From NCBI GenBank assembly GCA_015179025.1, contig WHUX01000325.1, positions 1 to 43,466 on the forward strand: a DNA stretch of 43,466 bases, read 5' to 3'. Below the pieces are notes generated by a model. It searched no databases. It was not told the DNA's origin and saw only the letters and a program-made list of their open reading frames with translations. Below, one piece after another: positions 10,841 through 21,706 of the stretch (positions are counted from its first letter, which is position 1; each line of letters begins with the position of its first letter). The stretch is from Terfezia claveryi. Its lineage: Eukaryota > Ascomycota > Pezizomycetes > Pezizales > Pezizaceae. A program made the translations under genes and the position numbers.

Positions 10841-12195
10841 CGTTTCTAATACTTATCTATAAGAGTTAAGTATATGAAACGGGTATGAACCTCGGAGTGG
10901 TTTATAATCATCTTAGATAGTTAAGACCCTTATGGAACGTCCATAGACCCTTGAGAGAGCTACGGTTTAAGTTTCATAAGTATCCGATTTAAGGTTTAAT
11001 AGTTATACCCAGATTAATATGCTATCTATATGTATGTATATACTAGCAATTAGCTGTTACCCTGAAGTCTTGGCATTACTCTGAATATTGAATTAATACC
11101 CTGAACTGCAGGAAAATAATTCGGTAAAAATAAATAAAAAAATGAAGCCATGAGAGCGCACTTTAGACCAAAGTGCGTCTGGTGACACTATAAGGGAGTG
11201 CACCCAAGACAAAGACCAAAGGTAGGGCCAAAACATAAAGTTCTCCGAATTTAATGTTCGAGGGTTCTATCTAAGCCTACTCTTTGTCCTAATTCCATTT
11301 CTGCAATCCCTTTTATAATTAGAGTTAAACCTATGGAGATATAAAACTTTTAATATAGTCATATAGGTCCATAAGGAAGTTTACCTATTATTGGTAATAA
11401 TTCTGTAAATAATTTGGGTATTGAGATGAACTGAGATTCTATAATCTTCTATGCGTTGATACCTTTCCAATGGTGATCTATTTGTGACCCACGGTTCTCT
11501 ATTCATAGACTTATGTGCAGCTGAAAATTATTTTTAATAGATACTAGACACTATTAAGTGAATATTGCTGGAAATATAATTAGATTCCTATGGATATTGT
11601 CAGATGGAAATTCAATAGTATCGAGGATTGGTAACACATCTAAAATTGAATTTAGTTGTTTCGGCTAAGTGTTCTTTAATAGGATAAGCGAGCTATAAGC
11701 GAAGTATATATAATATGCAGGCATGGAAATAATCTCTATGTTCAGGTTAGTAACATGTGACAATGAGTACAGATAGCAACTACATTAACAAAGGTGTAGA
11801 TGGCATAACACTTAGGAAGAAATTCTGAGGTGACAGGTAGGCCCGCATTTATAAAATACTTTTATCATAAGAATATCTACGAACACCGCGGGATATAAAT
11901 AGTGCAAGTAGTTCAGGTTGAATTCATTCTACCACTAGCGAGTATTCGAAAGCAAGAGCACCTTGAGTACACAAAGCCTACAAAGTTCTAAGTCTTGAGT
12001 TAACTTTACGTTTAAGCGATATAGGATTTATTTTATGTTGCGAAATAAGATCCGTCGTGAGGAACTACTGTTGAACTAAACTTTACTGCTATAGGATTGA
12101 TATTCTGTGTTGCAGAATAAATATCGTTGCGGCTGGAAATTACGGCCGTCCTAATAGTTGCAAGAGTGCTATCAGTCAATAGGGCCCCCGTGACA
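10841..12195 (+). repeat. Family B LTR, lacking its first ~104 bp
   Basis: Aligns by eye throughout with 18164-19525, the intact B LTR. It ends in CCCCCGTGACA, which keeps the CA terminus. The left end is cut by the element A LTR. Directly after 12195 the sequence becomes family A reverse transcriptase on the minus strand. No gene is seen in it. Confidence 0.9.
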
Positions 12196-12790
12196 AGGCA
12201 TTGCTGATATTGACTTTGGTCCTGAAGGGGTATCATGCCCCTGTATTCCTAATCAATGTTTGACTTGGGATAAGACTTGGTTTTATAATTGTCATAGCAT
12301 TTCGTGCTACTAAATCATGTAAAAATCTTGCTTTGCTAGGGTCGTCAGTTTTGGGAATCACAAACATGGCATATGCAGATATATCATTAGACTTGTAGAC
12401 ACGTCCTGTCTTCTCTTTTTCTCTGAGTTTTTCCAATAGTTGAGGGAGGAATTTTTCTTTAGCCTTAATTGGTCTTGGTTTCCATACTGCAGTTGGATCT
12501 TTCAAATCGATAGTATGGTTCATTCCTTCTCTCAGTAGAGGTAGGTCTAGTATTTTCATAGCAGGAAATACGTCAGGGAACTCATCAAAGACATTGTGAT
12601 AAGGTTGTAGGGTTGTTGCAGCTGAATTAATTTTCTAAGGTGTGTGTGGGTTCAGGAAATAAGTAACAAGGGTTTTTGCAGGGGTCGGGAGATTAGTGTT
12701 AATCTCCTTTTTTCTTGTATTTTTCGTTACTGGTGTGACTATCTATAGGGCTAGTTCAAATCGAGGATGTTCAAGGGGTTATATAGTGAC
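12196..12790 (-). pseudogene. Element A (minus copy) RT fragment
   Basis: Minus-strand reading gives the RT N-terminal part, nearly identical to 5800-6310: LREGMNHTIDLKDPTAVWKP, AMFVIPKTDDPSKARFLHDL, SLIPSQTLIRNT. A TGA follows at about 12233, and the homology continues through the motif A region before ending at 12196. The motif A residue is Asn (codon at 12209-12211), as in the plus copy. The YxDD region is absent, so this is a non-functional fragment. Confidence 0.88.
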
Positions 12791-12792
12791 AC

Positions 12793-13257
12793 TCATATTT
12801 CCATGTTGATCACTGCCTTAGTATGTCTTAGAGATGGAGATCCTAAGATTATATCCCAATCTTTAAGTGCAGCCACATAGAAAATTCGTTGCTCTGACCA
12901 TCCCAACCAGTTACAATTTGCTTTAGTATAATGGCTAATAGATCCCTTAGATCCTTTCATAGTCATCTGCAAGGTAATCGAATTCTTAAGTGCCTGCAGG
13001 TGGAAATTATGCAAGGTACAGAATTTGCTGCCAATGAGGTCGGCACCTGTAGTTTGCTGATCAACTAACGTCTTTGCAGGTTGGTTGTTGATCTTTGTAG
13101 TGACTAGAAGGTGTTCTTTTGTTGCATCAATAACAGGTGTTACTGATTTTCCTTTTGTATATAGAGCAGGAGGTTCTTGGTCTTGAATGAATTGAGCTGC
13201 AGAAGTAATCTTATCTGGATGATTAACTTCTGTAATTGCGTGCTCAATAGTGCCCAA
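12793..13257 (-). pseudogene. Element A (minus copy) protease region
   Basis: The open stretch carries AKTLVDQQTTGADLIGSKFC and runs without a break through the site where the plus copy is split by the solo LTR (HTKAVINMEI). It therefore shows the undisturbed target sequence. The usual D-T/S-G protease box is not present; LVDQQT stands in its place, as in the plus copy. The frame stays open to 12793 and ends there. Confidence 0.82.
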
Positions 13258-15065
13258 GGCACTTCGAATTTGTTGCTTCTTAGCTCGACAGTTAGTAGCT
13301 TGATGTCCTAACTTCCTACAGTAGAAACATCTACCTTTCTTAGCTAGCTCAGCCTTTTCTTCTGGAGTTAGTTTCTTGAATGTTGAGAGTGAAGTTGCAG
13401 GCTTGCTGAAAGACTTAGACTTATTGAACGTAGTCTTAGAAGGTCCAGGATTAAAGCCTATCTGAGGTGTGTGAGATTGTTAACGTATTTTCTGACCATT
13501 TTTGGGCTTATGATCTTTTTTGAAGGCTTGAAAGTTGTGCATAACTGAATCATGCTTACTGCAGAGTTTAATCATCTCGTTCCAATTCATATTTTCATTA
13601 ATATAAGCTCTAACTTTATGGAGTAAAGGAGGGTCCATGGCTTCTAACAATTGATGGTAACACTGCCAATCTGTGATCTTAGTGAGAAGGAGTTGCATTT
13701 GCTTAATCTTATTTGCAACTTGTTGAATTGGTTTAGTGCGTCTATTCTGCATCTGTCTAATAGCTTGGAATTCGTTCCAAAGCTGATCTTTGCTGGTGAA
13801 GGGAATGCAGAATTTCCGAAATTCTACAAGGAATTGAGCGACTGTATTGTTCTTAGTTTTATCGTCTTTCTGGTAAGAACTATGAAAAACTTTTGCGTCT
13901 CCTTCTAAGTGCCAACCGAGCCAAATTATGGCTTCTCTAGAGTCTGGATCGAGGTCTCCCATATCTAAGAGATCCCTAGCATCATCAACCCAATTATCAA
14001 AGGTTGTTGCTTCTTTCCATTTTCCAGCTCCATTATTCATCTTGAGTTTAGGAGCTTTGAGTTTACTGCTTCCAAAGACTGAACTTGACATAGTATCTAT
14101 GCTTTGAGATCTTCTAATGCGTCCAATAGGGATTCGATTGTAATTTCCCTCAGATGATTCAGAGTCTGATCCATCTGAATCATCAGGGTTGCCAGATCTA
14201 GGAGGAGCTGACAATCTCACCTTAGCCGAAGTTTGCTAGGTGTTTGTGGAGGCTTAAGAGTGGGTGGAGGAACGTGTTGGGGTTGCTAAGCTGGTGGCAT
14301 AGTATTAGACGTAGTAGTACTAGCAGGGTTCTGAAATGAGGTTGTTTGAGATCTAGTACTAGTGCTTATATGAGATCCAGGGGGGGCTGAAGGGCTTCTT
14401 AGAGAAGGAAAGACTGGAGAATGTGGTTTCTAGTACTGAAAGGAGAAACTCGATCCACAAAAATATCTAAAAGATTCCTAGGCAAGAAAGTTTCATGGAA
14501 TTCTTTTTTTGCATGAGATAGGAAACTCGGATGAGTTTCCTTAGCTTTTTGTGGTACTGTAGAAATTCTAAATGATCTGATCCACGCTTTGCTGGTTTTT
14601 CTGGCGTGATGGGAAATTGTCCTGGAATGTTTTGTTGTTTAGTTCCTCAGCTAATTCTGAAGTAGCTTTGATTAATTGGATAAATCCTTTATAATCATTA
14701 CTAAATGTTTTAGCTCTAGGTTTGTGCTGATAATAGAATGTAGACAAATTCGTAATTATTGTTAGTAATTATTTTCTCTTCAGGTTCAGGCTGAAAGGAT
14801 TTCTAAGGCTTGATTAGAGTAGGTTGCTGAATAACTACTACTAGACAATTTCCTTGAGTTGATAGTTTAGGAGTTTCTTCTTCTGTTTGGTACTCTTCTA
14901 ACTCATCATCATCCTGTTCGAGTTCTTCTTCCTCACCTGCCTTAGACGATTGTCTGGATATAGTTCTGAAACTAGAATTCTGTTTAAGAGGACTAAATTC
15001 AGGGTTTGGTCTAAAAGTCTGCTAGAGGTTCTGAGAACTGAATGTTGTTCTGACGCTATTGGGGC
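13258..15065 (-). pseudogene. Element A (minus copy) gag
   Basis: On the minus strand the gag starts near 15063 (ATAGCGTCAGAACAAC, the start codon mutated from ATG) and shows the same acidic N-terminus, Pro/Ser-rich region and core (FDNWVDDARDLLDMGDLDPD, FLVEFRKFCIPFTSKDQLWN) as 2699-4500. The zinc knuckle is recognisable at about 13290-13335 as C-X2-C...H...C. The longest open part is 13480-14220. TAA at about 13480 and several stops toward the 5' end break it. At the two places where the plus copy has compensating 1-bp shifts, this copy keeps the original frame. Confidence 0.85.
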
Positions 15066-15356
15066 TTGCTTAATTTCATTTGCAAGGCTTTTACTGAGAT
15101 TCTGAAACCGTGTGGTTGCTAAAGAGGCTAGTACTGAATAACTAGTGCTAACAGGAATATGATAGCGTTTTTCTGAAATGACAAGGGAGAACAGTAACTG
15201 ACTGATTCACAGGCCTTGTTGAGCTTGGGTGCAGAAGTAGATAGAGTAGCTAAAGAATTGACTAGAGTGTCTAGTTAAGGTTCAAGAGGAACTAGGGGTG
15301 ATTAAGCCCTAGAAAAGAGGAGGAAAATTTTTAAGCTGGTTTACAGGTAAAAAAAA

Positions 15357-16092
15357 TATAAGTATGGGCCAAGTTAGTAAAGGTGTTCCTGAAATGAAAA
15401 CGACTCTACCAACATGGTTGGGCAGCTAAGCACACTGTCCAGGTCCTATACAGGAGTCCTAGAGAGCAGCTAGCTGTTGGTGTATTTATAGGAGGGTGTT
15501 CAGGAGAGTCACAGAGGTCTGGAGAAAGAATATTACTGGTGTAGCTTGTATATTCTGATGTTGCTCGACTAGATGGTACTGAAAGAGATCCTGTCCTATC
15601 TAGAGGCCACAGAAATTAGGTCTTTAATAGACACTCGATTTCTAAGGCTATGAGTCTAAACGAACTCATGTAAGGACAATCATCAAGACTCATTATGATA
15701 CCTGATCATAATAGATACAAGATGGCTCATTCTAGATACGTTCTGTATCATAGATGACGCCAGAGAAAGTAATAGAAACGAGGCTGACAATAGAAAAGAA
15801 AATAAGATATGACATCAGTTGCCGAATAAGATAGGCAACTAGATTAGGAGAAAGTGGTTAGCTTGCTGACCATACAAGACATGTCAGTAATGAGTCAGAG
15901 ATATAGGAAAGATAATGTGCTAAAGAAAGACAACACTAATATATGAGTAATCCAAATACTAATCCAACTAAAGGAAATACCTAAGCAAGTAAATACGTCC
16001 TAAATATCTGATAACAAAATCCTAAAAATAGCCAAAGAGATTCCAACGTTCAAACAAGACTTATAGTAAGGAGAAAACAAGTATTCTTTACA
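15357..16092 (-). repeat. Family A LTR, minus strand
   Basis: 736 bp. It reads TATAAGTATGGGCC at its left end (mutated from TGTAAGTGTGGGCC) and CAAGTATTCTTTACA reversed-type sequence at the right end. It is clearly more diverged from the other three A LTRs, mostly by transitions. Confidence 0.9.
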
Positions 16093-18059
16093 GCAGGCCA
16101 GATGGACGGAAATACTAAGCCAGTTCAATTTTAGAATCATCTACCGCCCAGGTGATAAGAATGGCAAAGCAGATGCACTTTCTCGTCAGGTTGATCCTGA
16201 CCTCAAAGGAGGGAGAGAGAAGCAGGACCACACGATTCGAATGTTCAAACCTAGTCAATTCCAACTAGGAATAAGTGAGAAGAGTCTAGTAATGCGCTGC
16301 ATTATGGCAGTGAAGGCCTTACAAACAGAAGAATCAAGTTAGTTAAAAGAGATCCTAGAGGCTGACCTCAAGGATAACAAATAGTTAGGGATTTGGAATG
16401 CGTTAAAGGTTAGCAAGAAGTACCCTGGACTCGATTATTACAGTTTAGAAGATGACATGGTAACCTATATATGTCGCCTATATATACCTGACAACAACTC
16501 CTTTAAGTTGAAAGTGGCTTTCTAGTGTCTCGATGCTAAAGTTGCAGGTTATTTCGGACATGACAAAACCCTCGAGCTCATGAAACGAAATTACTACTAG
16601 CCTAATATGGAAGACTGGGTACGAAACAACGTTCGCATATGTGATGCTTGCTAAAGAAACAAGACAGCAAGATACAAGAAATATTGCAAGCTCGTACCTC
16701 TTCCAATCCCCTATAGGCCATGGGAACACATTTTGATGGATTTCATTACTGATTTATCACCAGTCAAAGGGTATAATCAGATCTGGGTTATTGTTGATAG
16801 ATTTACTAAGATCTCACATTTCATTCCCTTAAAGAACTGGAAGGCAAAAGAGTTGGCTAGGATATTTGTCAAGGAGGTTTGGAGGCTGCATGAATTACCA
16901 AAGAGGGTCGTTTCGGATTATGATTCGGAATTTACAAGTTCATTTTGGATGGAGGTAATGTGGTTATTAGGAGTTGAGTTGGATAAGTCCTCGGCATATC
17001 ACCTCCAGAACGATAGTCAAACTAAACAAGTCAACTAGACCCTTAAGCATTATCTATGAATGTATTGCTATTGGGATCAGGATAACTGGGTCGAGTTAAT
17101 ACTATTTGCCGAGTTCTGTTATAATAACACTGTCCACTCTAGTACTAAACTCATACTATTCTTTGCCGTATATGCTCAACACCCAAAAAACAATTTCCAG
17201 AACTCAACCGAAGCCTCAACTGAATTGAACAACCCTGAGGCAGTCAAGACAGTCGAAACCTTGGACGTAATAAGGGAGGCTATGAGGGAGAACATGAAGG
17301 CAGCGCAGGACTGAATGTCTAAATATTACAATCTTAAGGTAGCAAAGAAGGAACCGACATTCAAAGTGGGAGATTGGGTCATGGTCAATACAAAGAACAT
17401 CAAAACAAGGCATCCGACCAAGAAGCTTGACTACAAGTTATGAGGGAAGTTTAGAATCAAACAGCTTATTGGTACTTATACCTATAAGTTAGAGCTTCCC
17501 CCAAGTACCGGCAAAACTCACTTAGTTTTTCATATTAGTTTGTTAGAACTCTACCACCTTAACACGATGGCCGGCAGACGCTCGCCACCACTCCCTCTAG
17601 TCAACCTCGAAGAATCGGAATACCAGGTGGAAAAGGTTAAGACAAGTAAGCTTAGGAAGGGACAGATTATGTATTTAGTATCTTAGAAGGGTTACAGTCC
17701 TGATGATGACACATGGGAACCATATGAGAACCTGAAGGATGGAGCAGCAGATTTAATTCAAAAATTCTATCTGAATAATCCTCGTAAACCTCGCGACCCT
17801 GATGTTATCTTGTGAGGATTTTTCTTTTTTTCCTATTATTAGGCATTAGATTTTTTGAATTATCTTTATGTTTTTGTTTTACCTGTATTTCTTATGCCAT
17901 ATTGTCTCAGAGATGCTATAAAACGTACGCAGCTATGTTTTGGCTGTCATATATGAGGACTGGTCCTCAAGCCCTATCTATTATTATTAGTAGCAATAAT
18001 GATTTTGGTTGTATGATCAATTAGGTTCTTGTAGACAAGAACTTTAAGGAGGGAGACAC
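16093..18059 (+). pseudogene. Family B RNase H end, integrase and chromodomain
   Basis: Starts in the last part of RNase H ([15 protein letters not shown]). The integrase has HHCC residues (FGHDKTLELMK, ICDAC), Asp in LMDFITDLSP and Asp in VVSDYDSEF. The catalytic Glu is Lys (AAA at 17024-17026 in DSQTKQVN) at exactly 35 residues' spacing, a G-to-A change that would kill the enzyme. TAG/TGA stops occur at about 16340, 16384, 16523, 16598, 16653, 17036 and 17312. A chromodomain follows at about 17620-17770 ([20 protein letters not shown]), and the frame ends at TGA near 17813. A purine-rich stretch (AAGGAGGGAGACAC) before 18060 is the likely polypurine tract. Confidence 0.9.
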
Positions 18060-19525
18060 TATTACGGGGTGATATCCAACCCTACCAAAGGTACTTGGGC
18101 CCTTATAGAACGACCCTAGAACCTTTATGAACTCTAGGTACACTCTTAGCAGTGTGGTGTAAACATTTCTAATACTTATCTATAAGAGTTAAGTATATGA
18201 AATGGGTATGAACTTCGGATTAGTTTATAATCATCCTGGATGGTTAAGACCCTTATGGAACGTCCATACACCCTTGAGGGAGCTACGGTTCAAGTTTCAT
18301 AAGTATCTGATTAATGGTTCAATAGTTATACTCAGATTAATATACTAACTATATGCATATATATATATACTAGCTATATTAGCTGTTACCCTGAAATCTT
18401 GGCGTTACCCTGAATTGCTCATTATTACCCTGAACTTAAGGAAAATAATTCGGTAAAAATAACTAAAAAAATGAAGGACTGAGGGTGCACTTTAGACCAA
18501 AGTGCGTCCGGTGACACAATAAGGGAGTGCGCTTAGGACAGAGGCTAAAGATAGGGCCAAAACATAAAGTTCTCCGAATTTAATGCTTCATGGTTCTATC
18601 TAGGCCTACTTTTCGTCCTGATTCCATTTCTGCAATCCTTTTTAAGATCGGAGCTAAACTCATAGAGATATAAGACTTTTAATATAGTCATATAGGTCCA
18701 TAAGGAGGTTTACTTATTATTGGTAATAACTCCATGAATAATTTGGGTATCGAGATAAACTAAGATTCTATAATCTTCTATACGTTGATACCTTTCCAAT
18801 AGTAATCTACTTGTGACCCACAGTTCTCTATTCATAGAGTTATGTGCAGTTGAAAATTATTTTCAAAGGACACTAGACACTATTAAGTGAATATTGCCAG
18901 AAACATAATTAGATGCCTTCGGATATTGTCAGATGGTAATTCGATAGTATTGAGGATTGGTAACGTATCTGAAATTGAATTTAGTTGTCTGGGATAAGAA
19001 TTCTTTAATAGGATAAGCGAGCTATAAGTGAAGTATGTATAACATGCAAACATGGGAATATTCTCTACGTTCGGGTTAGTAACCTATGACAATGAGTGCA
19101 GATAGCAACTGCATTAACAAAGGTGTGGATGGCATAACACTTAGGAAGAAATTCCAAGGTAACAGGTAGGCCCATGTTTTATAAAATATTTTTATCATAA
19201 GAATATCTATGAATACTACGGGATATAAATAGTGCAAGTACTTCCAGTTGAATTTATTCTACCACCAGCAAGTATTCCAAAAAAAGACCACCTTGAGTAT
19301 ATGAAGCCTACAAAGTTCTTAGTCTTAAGTTAACTTTACATTTAAGTGATATAGGATTTATTTTGTGTTGCGAAATAAGATCCATCATGAAGAACTACTG
19401 TTGGACTAAACTTTACTGCTATAGGATTGTTATTCTGTGTTGCAGAATAGATATTGTTGCGGCAGAAAATTACGGCCATCCTAATAGTCGCAAGAGCACT
19501 ATCAGTTAATAGAGCCCCCGTGATA
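18060..19525 (+). repeat. Family B LTR, complete
   Basis: About 1466 bp, starting TATTACGGGG and ending CCCCGTGATA. Together with the copy ending at 12195 (CCCCGTGACA), the original termini look like TGTCACGGGG...CCCCGTGACA, with the first and last bases changed by transitions. It is preceded by the end of B pol and followed by the start of B gag, so one LTR serves both. It includes a short microsatellite-like run of TA near 18356-18370. Confidence 0.85.
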
Positions 19526-21706
19526 TTACTTTGTAGCATATGATTCTCGTTATCATTTGGTATTATACTCTCAAATCATGTCTAGTTTATAGACACCAAG
19601 AGGGCCTCGCCAGCCCTACCAACCCCTCACATTCCCAGATGTCACACCCCATACCATCACACAAAGACCACACAATCTTCCGCAATCAGATACAGATACG
19701 GAAGATGATCTCATTGATATACCTATGGAGGATATCCTATCTAGAGGAATAGAATTTTCAAGACACCCTATATATAGTCCAGATGAGCTATAGTCATTTC
19801 CGCCTGGATTAATCGATCGATTTGGCCTACCTTCCTGAAAACCACCTCGATAAACAAACAGCAATGCTTCTTCGCAACGCCATCCTGTACAACCCCTACT
19901 ATGTCCAATTCAACCCCCTCGTACAGGACTAAGCCAACAAGAATATAATGAATTATTGGCTAAAATAGTTCGTAATAGAGCTACAGAATTTAAACGGCAA
20001 TGAGCCGAGATTCTGAACCTTACAGAAAGTTTAAATACTTAGGCTAGTTTTCTAAAACAAGCACAAGAAGCTCATACTATTGTATTTAATAGTGCTAAAG
20101 CCACTTACGAGGATTTAAAGTTACTGCAACAGCAGGTAACTGAGGAAGTAGCAGCCTTAAAGGGACAAACTGATGGGCAAGAAGACGCAGTTAAAAGGCT
20201 AACAGTTTCCATTAAGGAAACTTTAGAAATCTAATGGCAAGAGCTGACAAAGAAGCTCAAGAAGATACCGAAGCAATAATCAACTCGGCTAAAGTGGAGT
20301 TCGATGGTATTAAAGCAGATATTGGCAAGCTCAATGATTGGGTATAAAAAGTGAGAAAACAAGAGCAAGATGATTGCATTCATAGTTGTGAGACTAACAA
20401 GGAATTGATAGAAGAACTCTCCTGCCAAATCTAAACTCACAAACGAAAGCTCAAAGATCTACAAAAGCAACCACTTGGCCAACAGCACCCACTAAAATGT
20501 ACTCGATCAATTGATAATGATATTGAGGATTTTATCATCCACGGTACTCGGACAGGTCTAGTACCACTACTTCTATCTCCACCACCTCTACCTCCAGTTC
20601 AGAAAACCCGTGTTTCTTCAGACAAGAAGGAACACTGAAACTTTCCCCTACCACCGAAGTTCGATGGAACTTTAAGCAAGCTAAAGGAATTCCTAATGAA
20701 GGTAGACCATACCTTCGAATGCATGCCGCTAACATATTCTACTCATAGTGAAAAAATCCTGTTTGTAGCAGATCTACTTACAGGAGGTCCGAGCACTTGG
20801 TATTATGCTAATAAACATAAGCGAACACCTGATGCCAACTCCGGATGGGTTGAATGGGACATATTTAATATCTTTAAATGCAAGTTCATTAATACATACT
20901 AGAACCAACATAAGAAGCGAGATGCAAAGGTCTCTCTTCAGATGGAGTTCCAAAAGAAAGGTGAGTTGATGAAAGATTTCATCGCTCATGTTAGGGTTCA
21001 TCAGTTGGCAGCGGAACTACTACGGAAACAGCTCTGGGAGCACCTGATTAGTGCTATTCAGCCTGAAACTCGGGCCCATATAGTTGAAGTCAGTACTGAC
21101 AAAGATATTCTTGATAAGGTACCAGCAAGTACAGAAATGTGCTTTCAGGCTATTGCTAATGCCGGGTCTCAGGTTGAGTATGAGAAGGTTAGGGAGGCAT
21201 ATGCACAGAGCCAGTTCCATCAAAAAGAACAGGCTGTTGATGCGAAAAAGGAGGTACCTAATACTCCCAAGACTGCCAAAAAGAAGTCCGAAAACCTCAA
21301 AGACCGAATTACCAAGCCGAAGCAAAAGGCAAAAACCAAGCCTAATACTAAGGCTAAATCGAAATCCGATACCCCTTCCAAGAAAGCCAAAGAGCCTGAC
21401 CAAGATAATATGACATATGCTATGAGACAAGTTCGAAAGAAGAACAGACAGTGCATCAACTGTGGGGATAAAACTCACATGATGGGTGACTGTTCAATCG
21501 GTTGGAAGGTTACGGATGAGATAAAGGCAAAGGGAAAGGGAAAAGGAAAGGAGGAAGTTAAGAAAGTGGCGACAGTGTCTGCAGGAGTGGCTGTAGTAGT
21601 GCCACTTGAGGTTCAGTTTGGGCATATTGTTAGCGAGGATGAGTTGATTATGGGGAGATTTCAGACTATTAGGGATGCAGGCTATCTAGTACGTCAGGAC
21701 AGATAG
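19526..21706 (+). pseudogene. Family B gag
   Basis: The leader (19526 to about 19620) is followed by a broken N-terminal part with helical, Gln/Glu/Lys-rich sequence (LLQQQVTEEVAALKGQ). The capsid-like part (WYYANKHKRTPDANSGWVEW) is open from about 20696 to TAG at 20900-20902. Then 20942-21706 is open for 254 codons: FQKKGELMKDFIAHVRVHQL, a Lys-rich linker, and a zinc knuckle CINCGDKTHMMGDC (C-X2-C-X4-H-X4-C), ending at TAG. Gag forms the retrotransposon particle and packages RNA. Stops at about 20233 and elsewhere are typical C-to-T changes. Confidence 0.88.

Larger units (their letters stand above)
12196..16092 (-). mobile_element. Truncated family A element on the minus strand
   Basis: Reading on the minus strand: 5' LTR (16092-15357), leader, gag, protease, and the first part of RT, which stops at motif A at 12196. 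The order and sequence match element A at 1663-10840, without the nested solo LTR. Everything downstream of motif A, including the 3' LTR, is missing. At 16093 the 5' end abuts family B RNase H sequence starting GCAGG; the second copy of that pentamer is lost with the truncated side. Confidence 0.92.
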
